From Burkholderiaceae bacterium (GTDB taxonomy: Bacteria > Pseudomonadota > Gammaproteobacteria > Burkholderiales > Burkholderiaceae_F): 64,000 nt of DNA. The notes beneath the pieces are model-generated. The model made no database searches and was not told the DNA's origin. It worked only from the letters and a program-made list of their open reading frames with translations. Below, piece after piece: positions 17,870 through 29,482 of this stretch. The position numbers and the translations under genes were made by a program. Where the stretch lies: positions 62,001-126,000 of the forward strand of contig JALHMQ010000002.1 in the NCBI GenBank assembly GCA_022843955.1, given 5' to 3'. Position 1 is the stretch's first letter; each line of letters begins with the position of its first letter.

Positions 17870-19228
17870 ATGTTCGGAAAGATTCTGATTGCCAATCGCG
17901 GCGAGATCGCGCTGCGGATCCAGCGCGCCTGCCGCGAGATGGGCATCCGCACCGTGGTCGTGCATTCGACCGCCGACACCGATGCGAAGTACGTGAAGCT
18001 CGCCGACGAGTCGGTCTGCATCGGTCCGCCGCCATCCAAGGACAGCTACCTGAACGTGCCGGCGATCATCAGCGCGGCCGAGGTCACGGACGCCGAGGCG
18101 ATCCACCCGGGCTACGGCTTCCTGTCCGAGAACGCGGACTTCGCCGAACGGGTGGAAAAGTCCGGCTTCGTATTCATCGGCCCACGTCCCGAGTCGATCC
18201 GCCTGATGGGAGACAAGGTCTCCGCCAAGCAGGCCATGATCGCCGCTGGCGTGCCTTGTGTACCCGGCTCCGAGGGCGCCTTGCCGGAGGATCCGCGCGA
18301 GATCGTCAAGACGGCGCGGGCGGTGGGCTACCCGGTCATCATCAAGGCGGCCGGTGGTGGTGGTGGGCGCGGCATGCGCGTGGTCCACACCGAGGCAGCA
18401 CTGGTCAACGCAGTGAACATGACGCGCCAGGAAGCGCAGTCAGCCTTCAGCAATCCCGCCGTCTATATGGAGAAGTTCCTCGAGAACCCGAGGCACATCG
18501 AGATTCAGGTGTTGGCAGATCAGCATCGCAATGCAGTGTGGCTCGGCGAGCGCGACTGCTCGATGCAGCGCCGCCACCAGAAGATCATCGAGGAAGCACC
18601 GGCGCCGGGAATCCCGCGCAAGCTGATCGAGAAGATCGGCGACCGCTGCGCCGACGCCTGCCGCCGCATCAGCTACCGCGGCGCCGGCACCTTCGAGTTC
18701 CTCTACGAGAACGGCGAGTTCTTCTTCATCGAGATGAACACGCGCGTGCAGGTCGAGCATCCGGTCACCGAGATGGTGACCGGCATCGACATCGTTCAGC
18801 AGCAGATCCACGTGGCCGCCGGCGAGAAGCTGACCTTGCGCCAGCGCGACATTCCGACGCGCGGGGCGGCGGTCGAGTGCCGGATCAACGCCGAGGATCC
18901 CTACAAGTTCACGCCGAGCCCCGGCCGCATCACCGCATGGCATGCGCCGGGCGGTCCCGGTGTGCGGGTGGACTCGCATGCCTATGCCGGCTACTTCGTC
19001 CCGCCCAATTACGACAGCATGATCGGCAAGGTGATCTGCTATGGCGATACGCGCGAGCAGGCCATGGCGCGCATGCGCATCGCGCTATCCGAGATGGTGG
19101 TGGAGGGCATTCTCACCAACATCCCGCTGCACCGTGAATTGATGCTGGACGAAAAATTCATGCTCGGCGGCACCAGCATCCATTACCTCGAAAAGCGGCT
19201 CGCAGCGCGCCAGATGAACCAGGTGTAG
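17870..19228 (+). CDS. accC: Acetyl-CoA carboxylase, biotin carboxylase subunit
   Basis: ATP-dependent carboxylation of biotin on AccB. 452 residues from ATG at 17870 ([17 protein letters not shown]), matching the family; an in-frame TTG 33 bases upstream was rejected. The pre-ATP-grasp domain is residues 1-110. The ATP-grasp domain has [31 protein letters not shown] and the [19 protein letters not shown] region. [16 protein letters not shown] carries the metal- and bicarbonate-binding residues. The C-terminal domain is complete. A gap of 113 bases separates it from accB. Confidence 0.97.
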   Translation: MFGKILIANRGEIALRIQRACREMGIRTVVVHSTADTDAKYVKLADESVCIGPPPSKDSYLNVPAIISAAEVTDAEAIHPGYGFLSENADFAERVEKSGFVFIGPRPESIRLMGDKVSAKQAMIAAGVPCVPGSEGALPEDPREIVKTARAVGYPVIIKAAGGGGGRGMRVVHTEAALVNAVNMTRQEAQSAFSNPAVYMEKFLENPRHIEIQVLADQHRNAVWLGERDCSMQRRHQKIIEEAPAPGIPRKLIEKIGDRCADACRRISYRGAGTFEFLYENGEFFFIEMNTRVQVEHPVTEMVTGIDIVQQQIHVAAGEKLTLRQRDIPTRGAAVECRINAEDPYKFTPSPGRITAWHAPGGPGVRVDSHAYAGYFVPPNYDSMIGKVICYGDTREQAMARMRIALSEMVVEGILTNIPLHRELMLDEKFMLGGTSIHYLEKRLAARQMNQV

Positions 19229-19324
19229 CGGCGGCAGCGTCGTACCGGCGGCGCGCTTACGTGCCCAGCGGCCCGCAATCGCGGGCTCGTCGAACCGGGA
19301 CATCGCCCAACACGACTGGCCGCC

Positions 19325-20245
19325 ATGCTGCGCGAACTCACCTTCACCGTCGACCAAACGCAGGCAGATGCACTGTCGGACGCGTTGCTCGACCATGGGG
19401 CGTTGTCGGTCAGCCTCGAAGATGCGCAGGCCGACAGCGCCGATGAACAGCCGCTCTACGGCGAACCGGGCATGCCCATCGAGCGGCAGGCCTGGCCGAC
19501 GAGCCGCCTGCGCGTGCTGGTCGACGCGGGTACCGATCCGGCACAGCTGCTCGATGCCGCCTGCGACACCGCTGGACTCGCTTTACCTGCACTGGAAGCG
19601 AGCTGCATTGTCGAAGATGCTGACTGGGTGCGACTGACGCAGGCGCAGTTTCCGCCAACGCGCATCAGTGACCGCCTCTGGGTCGTGCCGAGCTGGCACG
19701 AGCCACCCGACCCGCACGCGATCAACCTGCGCCTGGATCCCGGCGTGGCGTTCGGCACCGGCACGCATCCGACCACCCGACTGTGCCTGGCTTGGCTCGA
19801 TGCCAACGCCCCCGTCGGCCGGCGTGTGCTGGACTACGGCTGCGGCTCCGGCATCCTGGCTGTGGCCGCGGCGCTGCTGGGCGCCCGCGAAGTGACTGGC
19901 ACCGACATTGATCCACAGGCGGTGGCGGCGGCCCGCCTGAACTCTCGCGCCAATGGCGTGACCGATGTGTTGTCTCATTACACTGCGCCCGACACGCTGC
20001 CGACGGGGTCGGCGGCGACCTTCGACATCGTGCTCGCCAATATCCTCGCCAACCCGCTGAAGATTCTCGCGCCGGCCCTGCTCGGGCGCGTCGCGCCGGG
20101 CGGATCTCTCGTGCTGGCGGGCATCCTCGAACGCCAAACCGACGAGATGATCGCGCTGTATGCGCAGGTCGATCCGCGCGTCGCCCTGTCTGCCTGGCGC
20201 CGCGATGACGGCTGGGTCTGCCTCGCCGGGACCCGCGCCGCCTGA
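19325..20245 (+). CDS. prmA: Ribosomal protein L11 methyltransferase
   Basis: SAM-dependent trimethylation of ribosomal protein L11. 306 residues, near the family's 290-300. The N-terminal substrate-recognition domain begins MLRELTFTVDQTQADALSDA, with the LSVSLEDA segment. The methyltransferase half has the characteristic PGVAFGTGTHPTTRLCL, motif I LDYGCGSGILAVAAALLGA, acidic residue D in TGTDIDPQAV, and the active-site motif LANILANPL. It follows accC after about 96 bases and is followed closely by the zinc-ribbon gene at 20265; that order is common in this group. Confidence 0.96.
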   Translation: MLRELTFTVDQTQADALSDALLDHGALSVSLEDAQADSADEQPLYGEPGMPIERQAWPTSRLRVLVDAGTDPAQLLDAACDTAGLALPALEASCIVEDADWVRLTQAQFPPTRISDRLWVVPSWHEPPDPHAINLRLDPGVAFGTGTHPTTRLCLAWLDANAPVGRRVLDYGCGSGILAVAAALLGAREVTGTDIDPQAVAAARLNSRANGVTDVLSHYTAPDTLPTGSAATFDIVLANILANPLKILAPALLGRVAPGGSLVLAGILERQTDEMIALYAQVDPRVALSAWRRDDGWVCLAGTRAA

Positions 20246-20264
20246 CCGGTGGCCACCCGCACCC

Positions 20265-21395
20265 ATGGCACTCGCAACCCGCTGTCCCAGCTGCCAGGCG
20301 ATGTTCCGCGTCGTCTCCGATCAGCTGAAGCTGCGCGGTGGGCTCGTACGCTGCGGCAGCTGCCGCCATGTCTTCGATGCGATAGGCAGTTTGTCCTATA
20401 TCGATGACGCGGCGCTCAGCGCGCCTGCCGCACCGGCCACCCTCGCCACCGCACCCCAGACGCCCGCAGCAGCGCCGCCTGTCTCAGAAGCTGCAGCGAC
20501 GCCCACCGCACCCCCGTCCGCATCGGACGCGCCGCCCAACAGCGACGACCGTGCCGCCCCACCCACCGAGGTCGCACGCGAGAACGGGGAGGAGGCACCA
20601 CGCAGTCTGCCCGAGGCCGTCGCGGCCCGTGTTCGCAGTGCGTCGGCGGAATCGACCGCTGCAGTCGATCCGCTTGCCGTGCCCACCTTGCTGGCACCCA
20701 GCGCGATCGAGCAGGACAGTTCCACCGATCCGGCGACGACCAGTGAGTCACGCGGCACACGCCGCAAGCGAGCAGCGCGGTCCGACACCGGCCGCGAGAC
20801 CGCGGAATCGTCCGATGCCGCGAATGCTGCGCCGGCGCGGGAGGCGGCCGACGAAACGCACGCCGCCGCCGCCGAGGCCGCATTCCTGCGCGAGTCGCGG
20901 CAGCCGCGGGGATTCTCGATCTTCTTCGGCGGTGGCTCGGCCGTGCTCGCGGTGGTGCTCCTGGTGCAGGCGACCGTGCTGTTTCGAACCGAACTGATCA
21001 CCCGCTGGCCTCAGCTGCGCCCGACACTCGTGCAACTGTGCGACGTGTATGGATGCAGCGTGGGGTGGCCAACGCGCGCGGAACTGCTGGCCGTGGTCGG
21101 CACCGAATTGCAGGCGATCCCGGGCACAGACATCCTTGAACTGACAGCAGTCGTGCGCAACCGTGCCTCGTTCAGGGTGGCACTGCCCGCCGTCGAGATC
21201 ACACTGACCGATACCAACAACCGGACCCTGGCGCGCAAGGTCTTCGCACCGGTGGACTACCTCGCGTCCAGTGGCGAACCGTCCAGCCGCATCAACGAAG
21301 GACTGGGCGCCGGGGGCGACTACATCGTGCGCATCACGTTCGAAGCACGCGGGCTCAACGCCGCCGGGTTTGTTGTCTATCCGTTCTACCTGTAA
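20265..21395 (+). CDS. Zinc-ribbon (MJ0042-type) and DUF3426 membrane protein
   Basis: Predicted inner-membrane protein of 376 residues and unknown function. The N-terminus MALATRCPSCQAMFRVVSDQ then LVRCGSCRHVF contains a two-CxxC zinc ribbon. Residues about 50-210 are an Ala/Pro/Thr-rich low-complexity linker. A membrane segment (FFGGGSAVLAVVLLVQATVLF) follows, and the last 130 residues are a DUF3426 domain with PTLVQLCDVYGCSVGWP and a beta-rich end. The ATG at 20265 starts at the zinc ribbon; an upstream in-frame reading overlaps prmA and was dropped. Proteins of this type commonly sit next to prmA. Confidence 0.9.
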   Translation: MALATRCPSCQAMFRVVSDQLKLRGGLVRCGSCRHVFDAIGSLSYIDDAALSAPAAPATLATAPQTPAAAPPVSEAAATPTAPPSASDAPPNSDDRAAPPTEVARENGEEAPRSLPEAVAARVRSASAESTAAVDPLAVPTLLAPSAIEQDSSTDPATTSESRGTRRKRAARSDTGRETAESSDAANAAPAREAADETHAAAAEAAFLRESRQPRGFSIFFGGGSAVLAVVLLVQATVLFRTELITRWPQLRPTLVQLCDVYGCSVGWPTRAELLAVVGTELQAIPGTDILELTAVVRNRASFRVALPAVEITLTDTNNRTLARKVFAPVDYLASSGEPSSRINEGLGAGGDYIVRITFEARGLNAAGFVVYPFYL

Positions 21396-21439
21396 GTCCT
21401 CCCCGACCACAACAGCGGCCTGCGCGCCGCGCCCTCACC

Positions 21440-22378
21440 ATGCCCTCCACGCTGATCTGCGGCTCCATCGCCTTCGACTCCATCATGGTGTTCAAAGGTC
21501 GCTTCAAGGACCACATCCTCCCCGACCAGGTTCACATCTTGAACGTTGCGTTCCTCGTGCCCGAGTTGCGACGCGAGTTCGGCGGTTGCGCCGGCAACAT
21601 CGCCTACAACCTCCGGCTTCTGGGTGGCAAGCCGCTGCCGATGGCCACCGTCGGCGACGATGCGCAGCCATACCTGTCACGGCTGGATGCGCTGGGCATC
21701 GACCGCCGCCACGTGCGCCACGTGCCGTCGACCTTCACGGCACAGGCGTTCATCACGACCGATCTGGACGACAACCAGATCACCGCGTTCCACCCGGGCG
21801 CGATGACCCACTCCCACATGAACGCCGTACCCGGCGATGGCTCGATCGAACTGGGCATCGTGGCGCCGGACGGCCGCGACGGCATGCTCCAGCATGCGCA
21901 GCAGTTTGCCGAGCACGGCGTGCCGTTCATCTTCGACCCCGGCCAGGGGCTGCCGATGTTCGGCGCTGAAGAACTGGACTGGTTCGTTGCACGCGCCCAC
22001 TACCTGGCGCTGAACGACTACGAGGCCAAGCTCATGGTCGAGAAGACCGGTACCGATCTGGCCACGCTGTCGAAGAAGGTAAAGGCGCTGATCGTCACGC
22101 GCGGCGGCCTTGGCTCGGAGATCTGGCGCAACGGTGAGGCCACCGCCGTTCCAGTGGCAACCGCACGGCAGGTCATCGACCCCACCGGCTGTGGCGACGC
22201 CTACCGCGCCGGGCTGCTCTACGGGCTCGTCAACGGCATGGACTGGGAGACCACCGCCCGGCTCGCAGCCGTGATGGGTGCCCTGAAGATCGAAAACGGC
22301 GGTGCGCAAAACCACACCGCGGACCGGCCGATGATCGCCGACCGCTTTCATGAAGCATTTGGTTACCGCCCCTGGTGA
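21440..22378 (+). CDS. PfkB family carbohydrate/nucleoside kinase
   Basis: Ribokinase-fold sugar or nucleoside kinase, 312 residues, cytosolic. The N-terminal GSIAFDSIMVFKGRFKDHIL strand and GGCAGNIAYNLRLLGG (PfkB signature 1 region) are followed by signature 2, DPTGCGDAYRAGLLYG, which holds the catalytic Asp. The FKGRF/FLVPELRREFGG region resembles bacterial adenosine kinase-like members more than fructokinases, but the substrate cannot be fixed from sequence. It begins 44 bases after the DUF3426 gene. A 7-bp hairpin and the SlyB-like gene follow. Confidence 0.88.
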   Translation: MPSTLICGSIAFDSIMVFKGRFKDHILPDQVHILNVAFLVPELRREFGGCAGNIAYNLRLLGGKPLPMATVGDDAQPYLSRLDALGIDRRHVRHVPSTFTAQAFITTDLDDNQITAFHPGAMTHSHMNAVPGDGSIELGIVAPDGRDGMLQHAQQFAEHGVPFIFDPGQGLPMFGAEELDWFVARAHYLALNDYEAKLMVEKTGTDLATLSKKVKALIVTRGGLGSEIWRNGEATAVPVATARQVIDPTGCGDAYRAGLLYGLVNGMDWETTARLAAVMGALKIENGGAQNHTADRPMIADRFHEAFGYRPW

Positions 22379-22481
22379 GCTTGGCGGGTAGATTGGGTCA
22401 CGAACTGCGCGGTCTGGCGGCCGACCGAGTCGTCAGTCGAGGCTCGGAACGCTCGGGCGCGTGCATGGTCGGAGCAGGAGT

Positions 22482-22499
22482 GGTCAGCGCGTGCTGACC
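22482..22499 (+). repeat. 7-bp hairpin in the slyB leader
   Basis: GGTCAGC (22482-22488) and GCTGACC (22493-22499) form a perfect stem with loop GCGT, ending nine bases before the GGGAG ribosome site of the lipoprotein gene. No T run follows, so it is not a classical terminator for the kinase gene. It could affect translation or mRNA stability. Confidence 0.4.
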
Positions 22500-22519
22500 C
22501 GTTGGCTTGGGAGACTCAG

Positions 22520-22981
22520 ATGAACAAGGGTTGGATGGCGCTCGGCGCAGCCGTCGCCACGTTGGCACTGGCGGGCTGCGCCACGCAGCAGCGATCGGCT
22601 AGTGTTTACCGGGCGGGCGAGACGCAGCGTGAACAGATCGTCCGCATGGCGACGATCGAAAGCCTGCGTGAAGTCCAGATTGATCGCGGACAGACAGGTG
22701 TAGGAACAGGTGCAGGTGCCGTGATTGGAGGCGTGGCCGGTAGCGGCATCGGCGGCGGACGCGGTTCGGTGGTCGGCGCGGTGGCCGGCGCGGTAGTCGG
22801 CGGGATCGTTGGCCAAGCGGTCGAGGGCGGCACGAGCCTGCGCCCCGGACTGGAGATCACGGTGCGCCTGGACAGCGGCGAGTTGCGCGCGATCGTTCAG
22901 GAAACCGACGGTCAGAAGTTCATGCCGGGCGATCGGGTGCGGTTGCTGACCCAAGGCGGGGTTACACGCGTTTCCCGCTAA
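22520..22981 (+). CDS. SlyB-like outer-membrane lipoprotein with glycine zipper
   Basis: Lipoprotein of 153 residues. The signal peptide MNKGWMALGAAVATLALAGC ends in a lipobox (LAGC) with lipidated Cys20; there is no Asp at +2, so outer-membrane sorting is expected. A glycine-zipper 2TM domain (about 73-107, alternating GAVIGGVAGSGIGGG-like turns) is followed by a small beta domain (GLEITVRLDSGELRAIVQ). SlyB/PcpA-type proteins contribute to envelope integrity. The ATG at 22520 follows GGGAG; an upstream in-frame start lacks the lipoprotein signal. It ends in a strong terminator at 23002. Confidence 0.9.
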   Translation: MNKGWMALGAAVATLALAGCATQQRSASVYRAGETQREQIVRMATIESLREVQIDRGQTGVGTGAGAVIGGVAGSGIGGGRGSVVGAVAGAVVGGIVGQAVEGGTSLRPGLEITVRLDSGELRAIVQETDGQKFMPGDRVRLLTQGGVTRVSR

Positions 22982-23001
22982 GCCGCGGACATTGAACTCA
23001 C

Positions 23002-23027
23002 GGGGCGCCTGGATGGCGCCCCTTTTT
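23002..23027 (+). terminator. Rho-independent terminator after slyB-like gene
   Basis: Perfect 8-bp stem GGGGCGCC (23002-23009) and GGCGCCCC (23015-23022), loop TGGAT, followed directly by five T. It lies 21 bases after the lipoprotein stop and before the convergent yggT gene. Confidence 0.92.
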
Positions 23028-23045
23028 ATTGCCGGAACGATCGCG

Positions 23046-23582
23046 TCAGAGGCCTGCGCGGTTCACGACCAGCAACAGGATCTGGATCATGATGATGAGC
23101 GCCACGGGCGATAGATCGAAGCCGCCGACCAGCGGCAGGATGCGCTGGAACGGCGCGAGAAACGGCCGCAACAGCATGGAGATCGCCGGTGCGATCGGCG
23201 CATGCGGATTCACCCAGCTGAGCACCACGTGAATGATGGTCAGCCAGAAGACCAGGTTCAGCGCCCAGCGCAGTACCGTAAAGGGGGCGCGAATGAACGC
23301 GCGATCCCAGTAGATGAGCCCCATGGCTACAAGGTCCGTCAGCGCCATCGCAATCAAGGCGAGCAGCAGGACGGCCACCAGGGACGCCAGATCGAATCGC
23401 CCTGCCGCCGGAATCACGCGACGCAACGGTCGAACCAGCCAGTCCGTCAGCGCCAGAACAAACTGGGCCAACGGATTGCGGGACGGCATGCCCGCCCAAT
23501 TCATGTAGAGCCGCAGAAGCAACGCGGCGCCAAAAATGGCGGCGGCCGTTTCGATCAACAGGCGGGCGATGTCAGTGAACAT
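23046..23582 (-). CDS. YggT family membrane protein
   Basis: Inner-membrane protein of 178 residues made of two YggT repeats, each with paired hydrophobic helices around a conserved R-P-hydrophobic-P turn (LVRPLRRVIP in the first, LLRPFLAPFQRILP in the second) followed by GxFDLSP-like residues (GRFDLASL, GGFDLSPV). The YggT family is linked to osmotic tolerance and envelope or division-site organisation, but its biochemical role is not known. ATG at 23582 (MFTDIARLLIE) was chosen because the longer reading adds a polar leader in front of the first membrane helix. Convergent with the slyB-like gene across the terminator. Confidence 0.9.
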   Translation of the reverse strand: MFTDIARLLIETAAAIFGAALLLRLYMNWAGMPSRNPLAQFVLALTDWLVRPLRRVIPAAGRFDLASLVAVLLLALIAMALTDLVAMGLIYWDRAFIRAPFTVLRWALNLVFWLTIIHVVLSWVNPHAPIAPAISMLLRPFLAPFQRILPLVGGFDLSPVALIIMIQILLLVVNRAGL

Positions 23583-23731
23583 GGCGTCAGCCGAGAGAAA
23601 GTCGGCAGATTGTAGCCAGCGGGTTGGATCGCCAGCCGATGGGGTCACCGCAAGGGCGTACAGGAGACTGCCAGGGGCGTGCGCGCGCGTTAGGTGTCAA
23701 CACGGCGGCACGACGGCGGCTCAACGGCAGC

Positions 23732-23763
23732 AAAAAGAAAAGGGGCGCTGATGACAGCGCCCC
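23732..23763 (-). terminator. Rho-independent terminator after H1-like gene
   Basis: On the minus strand, GGGGCGCT and AGCGCCCC (23756-23763 and 23742-23749) form a perfect 8-bp stem with a six-base loop, followed by a T-rich tract read as the A run 23732-23741. It lies 25 bases past the stop of the lysine-rich protein gene and isolates it from yggT. Confidence 0.9.
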
Positions 23764-23787
23764 TCAGAGGCAAAACACCGTACCTCG

Positions 23788-24240
23788 TTACGGCCGGCTG
23801 CCCGTCGGGAACGGCCAGGCGGCAGCCGGGTTGAGCGCAGCTTTCGCGCCCGGTGCTGCAGCTGCGGCCGGAGCGCTCGGCGCCACAGGGGCGGGAGCAG
23901 CTGCAGGTTTCGCAGCTTTCTTCGGTGCAGCTTTCTTCGGTGCAGCGGGCTTTTTCGCCGCTTTCTTTGCCGCAGGTTTGGCGGCCGGTTTCTTGGCCGC
24001 CTTCTTCGGTGCAGCTTTCTTAACTACTTTTTTTTTTGCTGCCGGTTTCTTGGCAGCTTTCTTCGCAACTTTTTTCGCCGCTTTTTTCGCGACTTTCTTG
24101 GCGGCTTTCTTGGCCGGCGCCTTCTTCGCTACTTTCTTGGCGGCTTTCTTGGCCGGCGCCTTCTTCGCTACTTTCTTGGCGGCTTTCTTGGCCGGGGCTT
24201 TTTTGGCCGCTTTTTTCGCAGCAGGTTTCTTCGTTGCCAT
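23788..24240 (-). CDS. Lysine/alanine/proline-rich histone H1-like protein
   Basis: Highly basic DNA-binding protein of 150 residues, similar in composition to bacterial H1-like proteins (BpH1/Hc2, AlgP C-terminus). After MATKKPAAKK the sequence is made of KKAAKK, KKVAKK and PAKK units to about residue 115, then an Ala/Pro tail ending AAWPFPTGSRP. It has no folded domain. Expected to bind and compact DNA non-specifically. A good AAGGAG site lies eight bases before the ATG. The 5' part of the gene contains a 39-bp tandem repeat (24092-24196). It has its own spacer upstream and its own terminator, so it is monocistronic. Length is likely to vary between strains. Confidence 0.88.
   Translation of the reverse strand: MATKKPAAKKAAKKAPAKKAAKKVAKKAPAKKAAKKVAKKAPAKKAAKKVAKKAAKKVAKKAAKKPAAKKKVVKKAAPKKAAKKPAAKPAAKKAAKKPAAPKKAAPKKAAKPAAAPAPVAPSAPAAAAAPGAKAALNPAAAWPFPTGSRP
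24092..24196 (-). repeat. 39-bp tandem repeat inside H1-like gene
   Basis: Two exact 39-bp copies (24092-24130 and 24131-24169) and a partial third to about 24196, coding a 13-residue unit built from AKKAPAKKAAKKV. Because 39 is a multiple of three, copy-number change by slippage or recombination keeps the frame and alters protein length. Confidence 0.88.
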
Positions 24241-24972
24241 GAATGACTCCTTCAGCTTGCTAGGTTTGGAAGGAAACCCGGCGCGTGTGCGTCCGGGCTA
24301 TTCATCGGCGCATGCGGAAGCTCTGGCGCCGCGGCAGACCCAGAAAAGCGTTTGAGGCGCAGATCCGAGTGAAGCGCGGAACGTTCAGGGCAAAGGCCGC
24401 TGACGCTGATGAATTCGGTACGGCGCGCCGCGACGGCTGGGTCGCTACGCGCAGGGGACAGGCGAGCGTGACGCTCGGCATGCCGCAGAAGGTTTGCGCC
24501 AGTGAGTGCGAAGTTGACCTTGGCATCTGGCACGAAGCAAAACGCCGGCAGGGAGCCGGCGTCTGGAAGAAAGCGCATGCGCTGCGACTTCTTGGCAGCG
24601 GAGACAGTCGATGAAGTCAGAGGAGAGTCGGGCAATTTGCCAGGGGAAACGACTCCACAGAACCGGAGCGTCCTGGATGCCAGTCGTCTGTTGAGCTTGA
24701 CGATGAAGTGTGTTTGTCGACTGTCTGGGTTCAATTCAGTGGTCGATCGTCGTTTGTTTTTCACGCTGATCGAGCAACCAAACTTGAGGTTGCTTTTTAC
24801 TCGCAATCGAATTTGATCGCAAGAAGAAATCGCGTGATCGATCGATGAGTGTTCGATTTTGCGCACGCTTCTTCGCATTGATCGACGCACGCGCGATCGA
24901 CACGTCGCGCGTTCGCACTGCGATGTCGGCACGGTCGTGATCACACGCGCTCGTCCACTCGACTGATCCTCG
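24241..24972. other. 732-bp spacer between nrdB and H1-like gene
   Basis: No credible gene: the open frames on both strands here have no recognisable domains. It contains the presumed nrdB terminator (24536-24562), a small GAGCG/CGCTC stem near 24465, and an A/T-richer part (about 24730-24905) with seven GATCG words. The H1-like promoter should lie in the part nearer 24241. Confidence 0.5.
24536..24562 (-). terminator. Candidate terminator of nrdAB
   Basis: Minus strand: a perfect 8-bp stem, ACGCCGGC (24542-24549) with GCCGGCGT (24555-24562), loop of five, followed by TTTT then a mixed sequence. It lies about 410 bases beyond the nrdB stop, which is far for a 3' UTR, but it is the first stem followed by a T run that I found. 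Confidence 0.6.
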
Positions 24973-26109
24973 TCATTCCCAGTTCAACGCGCCGCCCGAC
25001 TGATACTCGATGACGCGCGTCTCGAAGAAGTTGCGTTCCTTCTTCAAATCGATCATCTCGCTCATCCACGGGAACGGGTTGTCTTCCTGCGCGAACATCG
25101 GCTCCAGGCCGATCTGCTGCGCCCGTCGATTGGCGATATAGCGCAGGTAGCCCTTGAACATCGGCGCGTTCAGCCCGAGCACGCCACGCGGCATCGTGTC
25201 TTCGGCGTAGGCGTACTCGAGCTCCACCGCCTTGAGAAATAGCGCGGAGATTTCCTTACGGAACTCGGCGGTCCACAACTGCGGGTTTTCGAGCTTGATG
25301 GTGTTGATCAGGTCGATGCCGAAGTTGCAGTGCATCGACTCGTCGCGCAGGATGTATTGGTACTGCTCGGCCGCCCCGGTCATCTTGTTCTGGCGACCGA
25401 GCGCCAGGATCTGGGTGAAGCCGACGTAGAAGAACAGTCCCTCCATCAGGCAGGCGAACACGATCAAGGAGCGCAGCAGGGTCTGGTCGGCTTCGACCGT
25501 GCCGGTCTGGAACTGCGGATCGGTGAGGGTGTCGATGAACGGGATGAGGAATTCGTCCTTGGCCCGGATGCTCGCGACCTCGTGGTACGCGTTGAAGATC
25601 TCGCCCTCGTCCAGACCGAGCGACTCGACGATGTATTGGTAGGCGTGGGTGTGGATCGCCTCTTCGAACGCCTGGCGCAACAGGAACTGGCGGCACTCGG
25701 GTGCAGTGATGTGGCGATACGTGCCGAGCACAATGTTGTTGGCGGCAAGACTGTCGGCGGTAACGAAAAAACCGAGGTTTCGCTTGATCAGCCGGCGCTC
25801 GTCCTCGGTGAGCCCGTTCGGGTCCTTCCACAGCGCGATGTCGCGCGACATGTTGATTTCCTGCGGCATCCAGTGATTGGCGCAGGTGGCCAGGTATTTC
25901 TCCCATGCCCACTTGTACTTGAACGGGACCAACTGATTGACGTCGGTCCGGCCGTTGATGATGCGTTTGTCGGCAGCGTTGACACGGCGCGTGTCGGGGG
26001 CGATGGATGCCGCCGGCGCGGCCACCACCGGCGCACGCAGCACCGGCTCGGCAGCGTTCGGCTGCAGGCGCAGAACCGGTACGGCGACGGGGTCGTCCCA
26101 GGAGAGCAT
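24973..26109 (-). CDS. nrdB: Ribonucleotide reductase class Ia, beta subunit
   Basis: Houses the di-iron/tyrosyl-radical cofactor that starts nucleotide reduction by NrdA. 378 residues. All expected ligands are visible: Asp119 (FFVTADS), Glu150 and His153 with radical Tyr157 ([13 protein letters not shown]), Glu223 (CLMEGLFFY), Glu257 and His260 (RDESMHC). The C-terminus is acidic-aromatic ([18 protein letters not shown]), where the R2 tail docks on R1. The first 45 residues are an Ala/Pro-rich extension. ATG at 26109 follows AGAGGAAAG; nrdA ends 40 bases upstream, so the two form an operon. Confidence 0.96.
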   Translation of the reverse strand: MLSWDDPVAVPVLRLQPNAAEPVLRAPVVAAPAASIAPDTRRVNAADKRIINGRTDVNQLVPFKYKWAWEKYLATCANHWMPQEINMSRDIALWKDPNGLTEDERRLIKRNLGFFVTADSLAANNIVLGTYRHITAPECRQFLLRQAFEEAIHTHAYQYIVESLGLDEGEIFNAYHEVASIRAKDEFLIPFIDTLTDPQFQTGTVEADQTLLRSLIVFACLMEGLFFYVGFTQILALGRQNKMTGAAEQYQYILRDESMHCNFGIDLINTIKLENPQLWTAEFRKEISALFLKAVELEYAYAEDTMPRGVLGLNAPMFKGYLRYIANRRAQQIGLEPMFAQEDNPFPWMSEMIDLKKERNFFETRVIEYQSGGALNWE

Positions 26110-26149
26110 GTTTTCTTTCCTCTTAATCGTGACGGGTGTCGCGCTGCCG

Positions 26150-29074
<2,925 letters not shown>

Positions 29075-29482
29075 CGTGCCTCCACTGATCTTGTTCGGAT
29101 CGTGGCGGTTCAGCGCCGACCTGGCGGTCGCTGACCCGCACCACAATCTATTGATTCGAATCTCGTTCGACTACCAGCCCATGCGTGCGGTCCGAGGCGC
29201 GCCAGAGAAGCGGCTGCATCCTTCGAGAAAGCGGCCGCCATGCTCGGTTAGCAGTCAAGCGATGCTTCTGAAAGCAAGCACCGCACGGTTTGTTTGCCTA
29301 CTACATCTAGTACTAATAGATTCGACTTGCACAACAGTTAGTGCAGCGATCATAGGCAATCACTTGACGAAACTCAACAGGAAGTTGCTCGTTCGCGCAC
29401 ATCGACGAATCACCGCGCGCGCGATTCGTGCCGCACGACACTCGCGCCTGAACCTCCGGTCGCCGCTGCGCCGGCATCGACG
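29075..29482. other. Spacer between nrdA and ampD
   Basis: About 400 bases with the nrdA control region. An A/T-rich patch at 29285-29365 holds the two candidate NrdR boxes (29298-29344). That leaves a leader of roughly 200 bases before the nrdA ATG with no obvious gene. Downstream of ampD there is a 7-bp inverted repeat ACGAATC (29405-29411) / GATTCGT (29423-29429) with no T run. Confidence 0.5.
29298..29344 (-). promoter_or_regulatory. Candidate pair of NrdR boxes upstream of nrdAB
   Basis: Two 16-base palindromic sites resemble the NrdR consensus ACACWATATATWGTGT. 29298-29313 has ACTACATCTAGT where the core is ACTATATATAGT (10 of 12 match). 29329-29344 reads GCACAACAGTTAGTGC, with matching CACAA and TAGTG arms. 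Their starts are 31 bases apart, about three helical turns, the spacing NrdR operators need for cooperative binding. The patch is A/T-rich and upstream of nrdA. I infer repression by NrdR-ATP/dATP; nrdR itself is not in the window. Confidence 0.6.

Noticed and set aside
24252-24944. 230-codon minus-strand frame in the nrdB-H1 spacer
   Set aside because: No domain, mixed codon use, spans a likely terminator and A/T-rich DNA.
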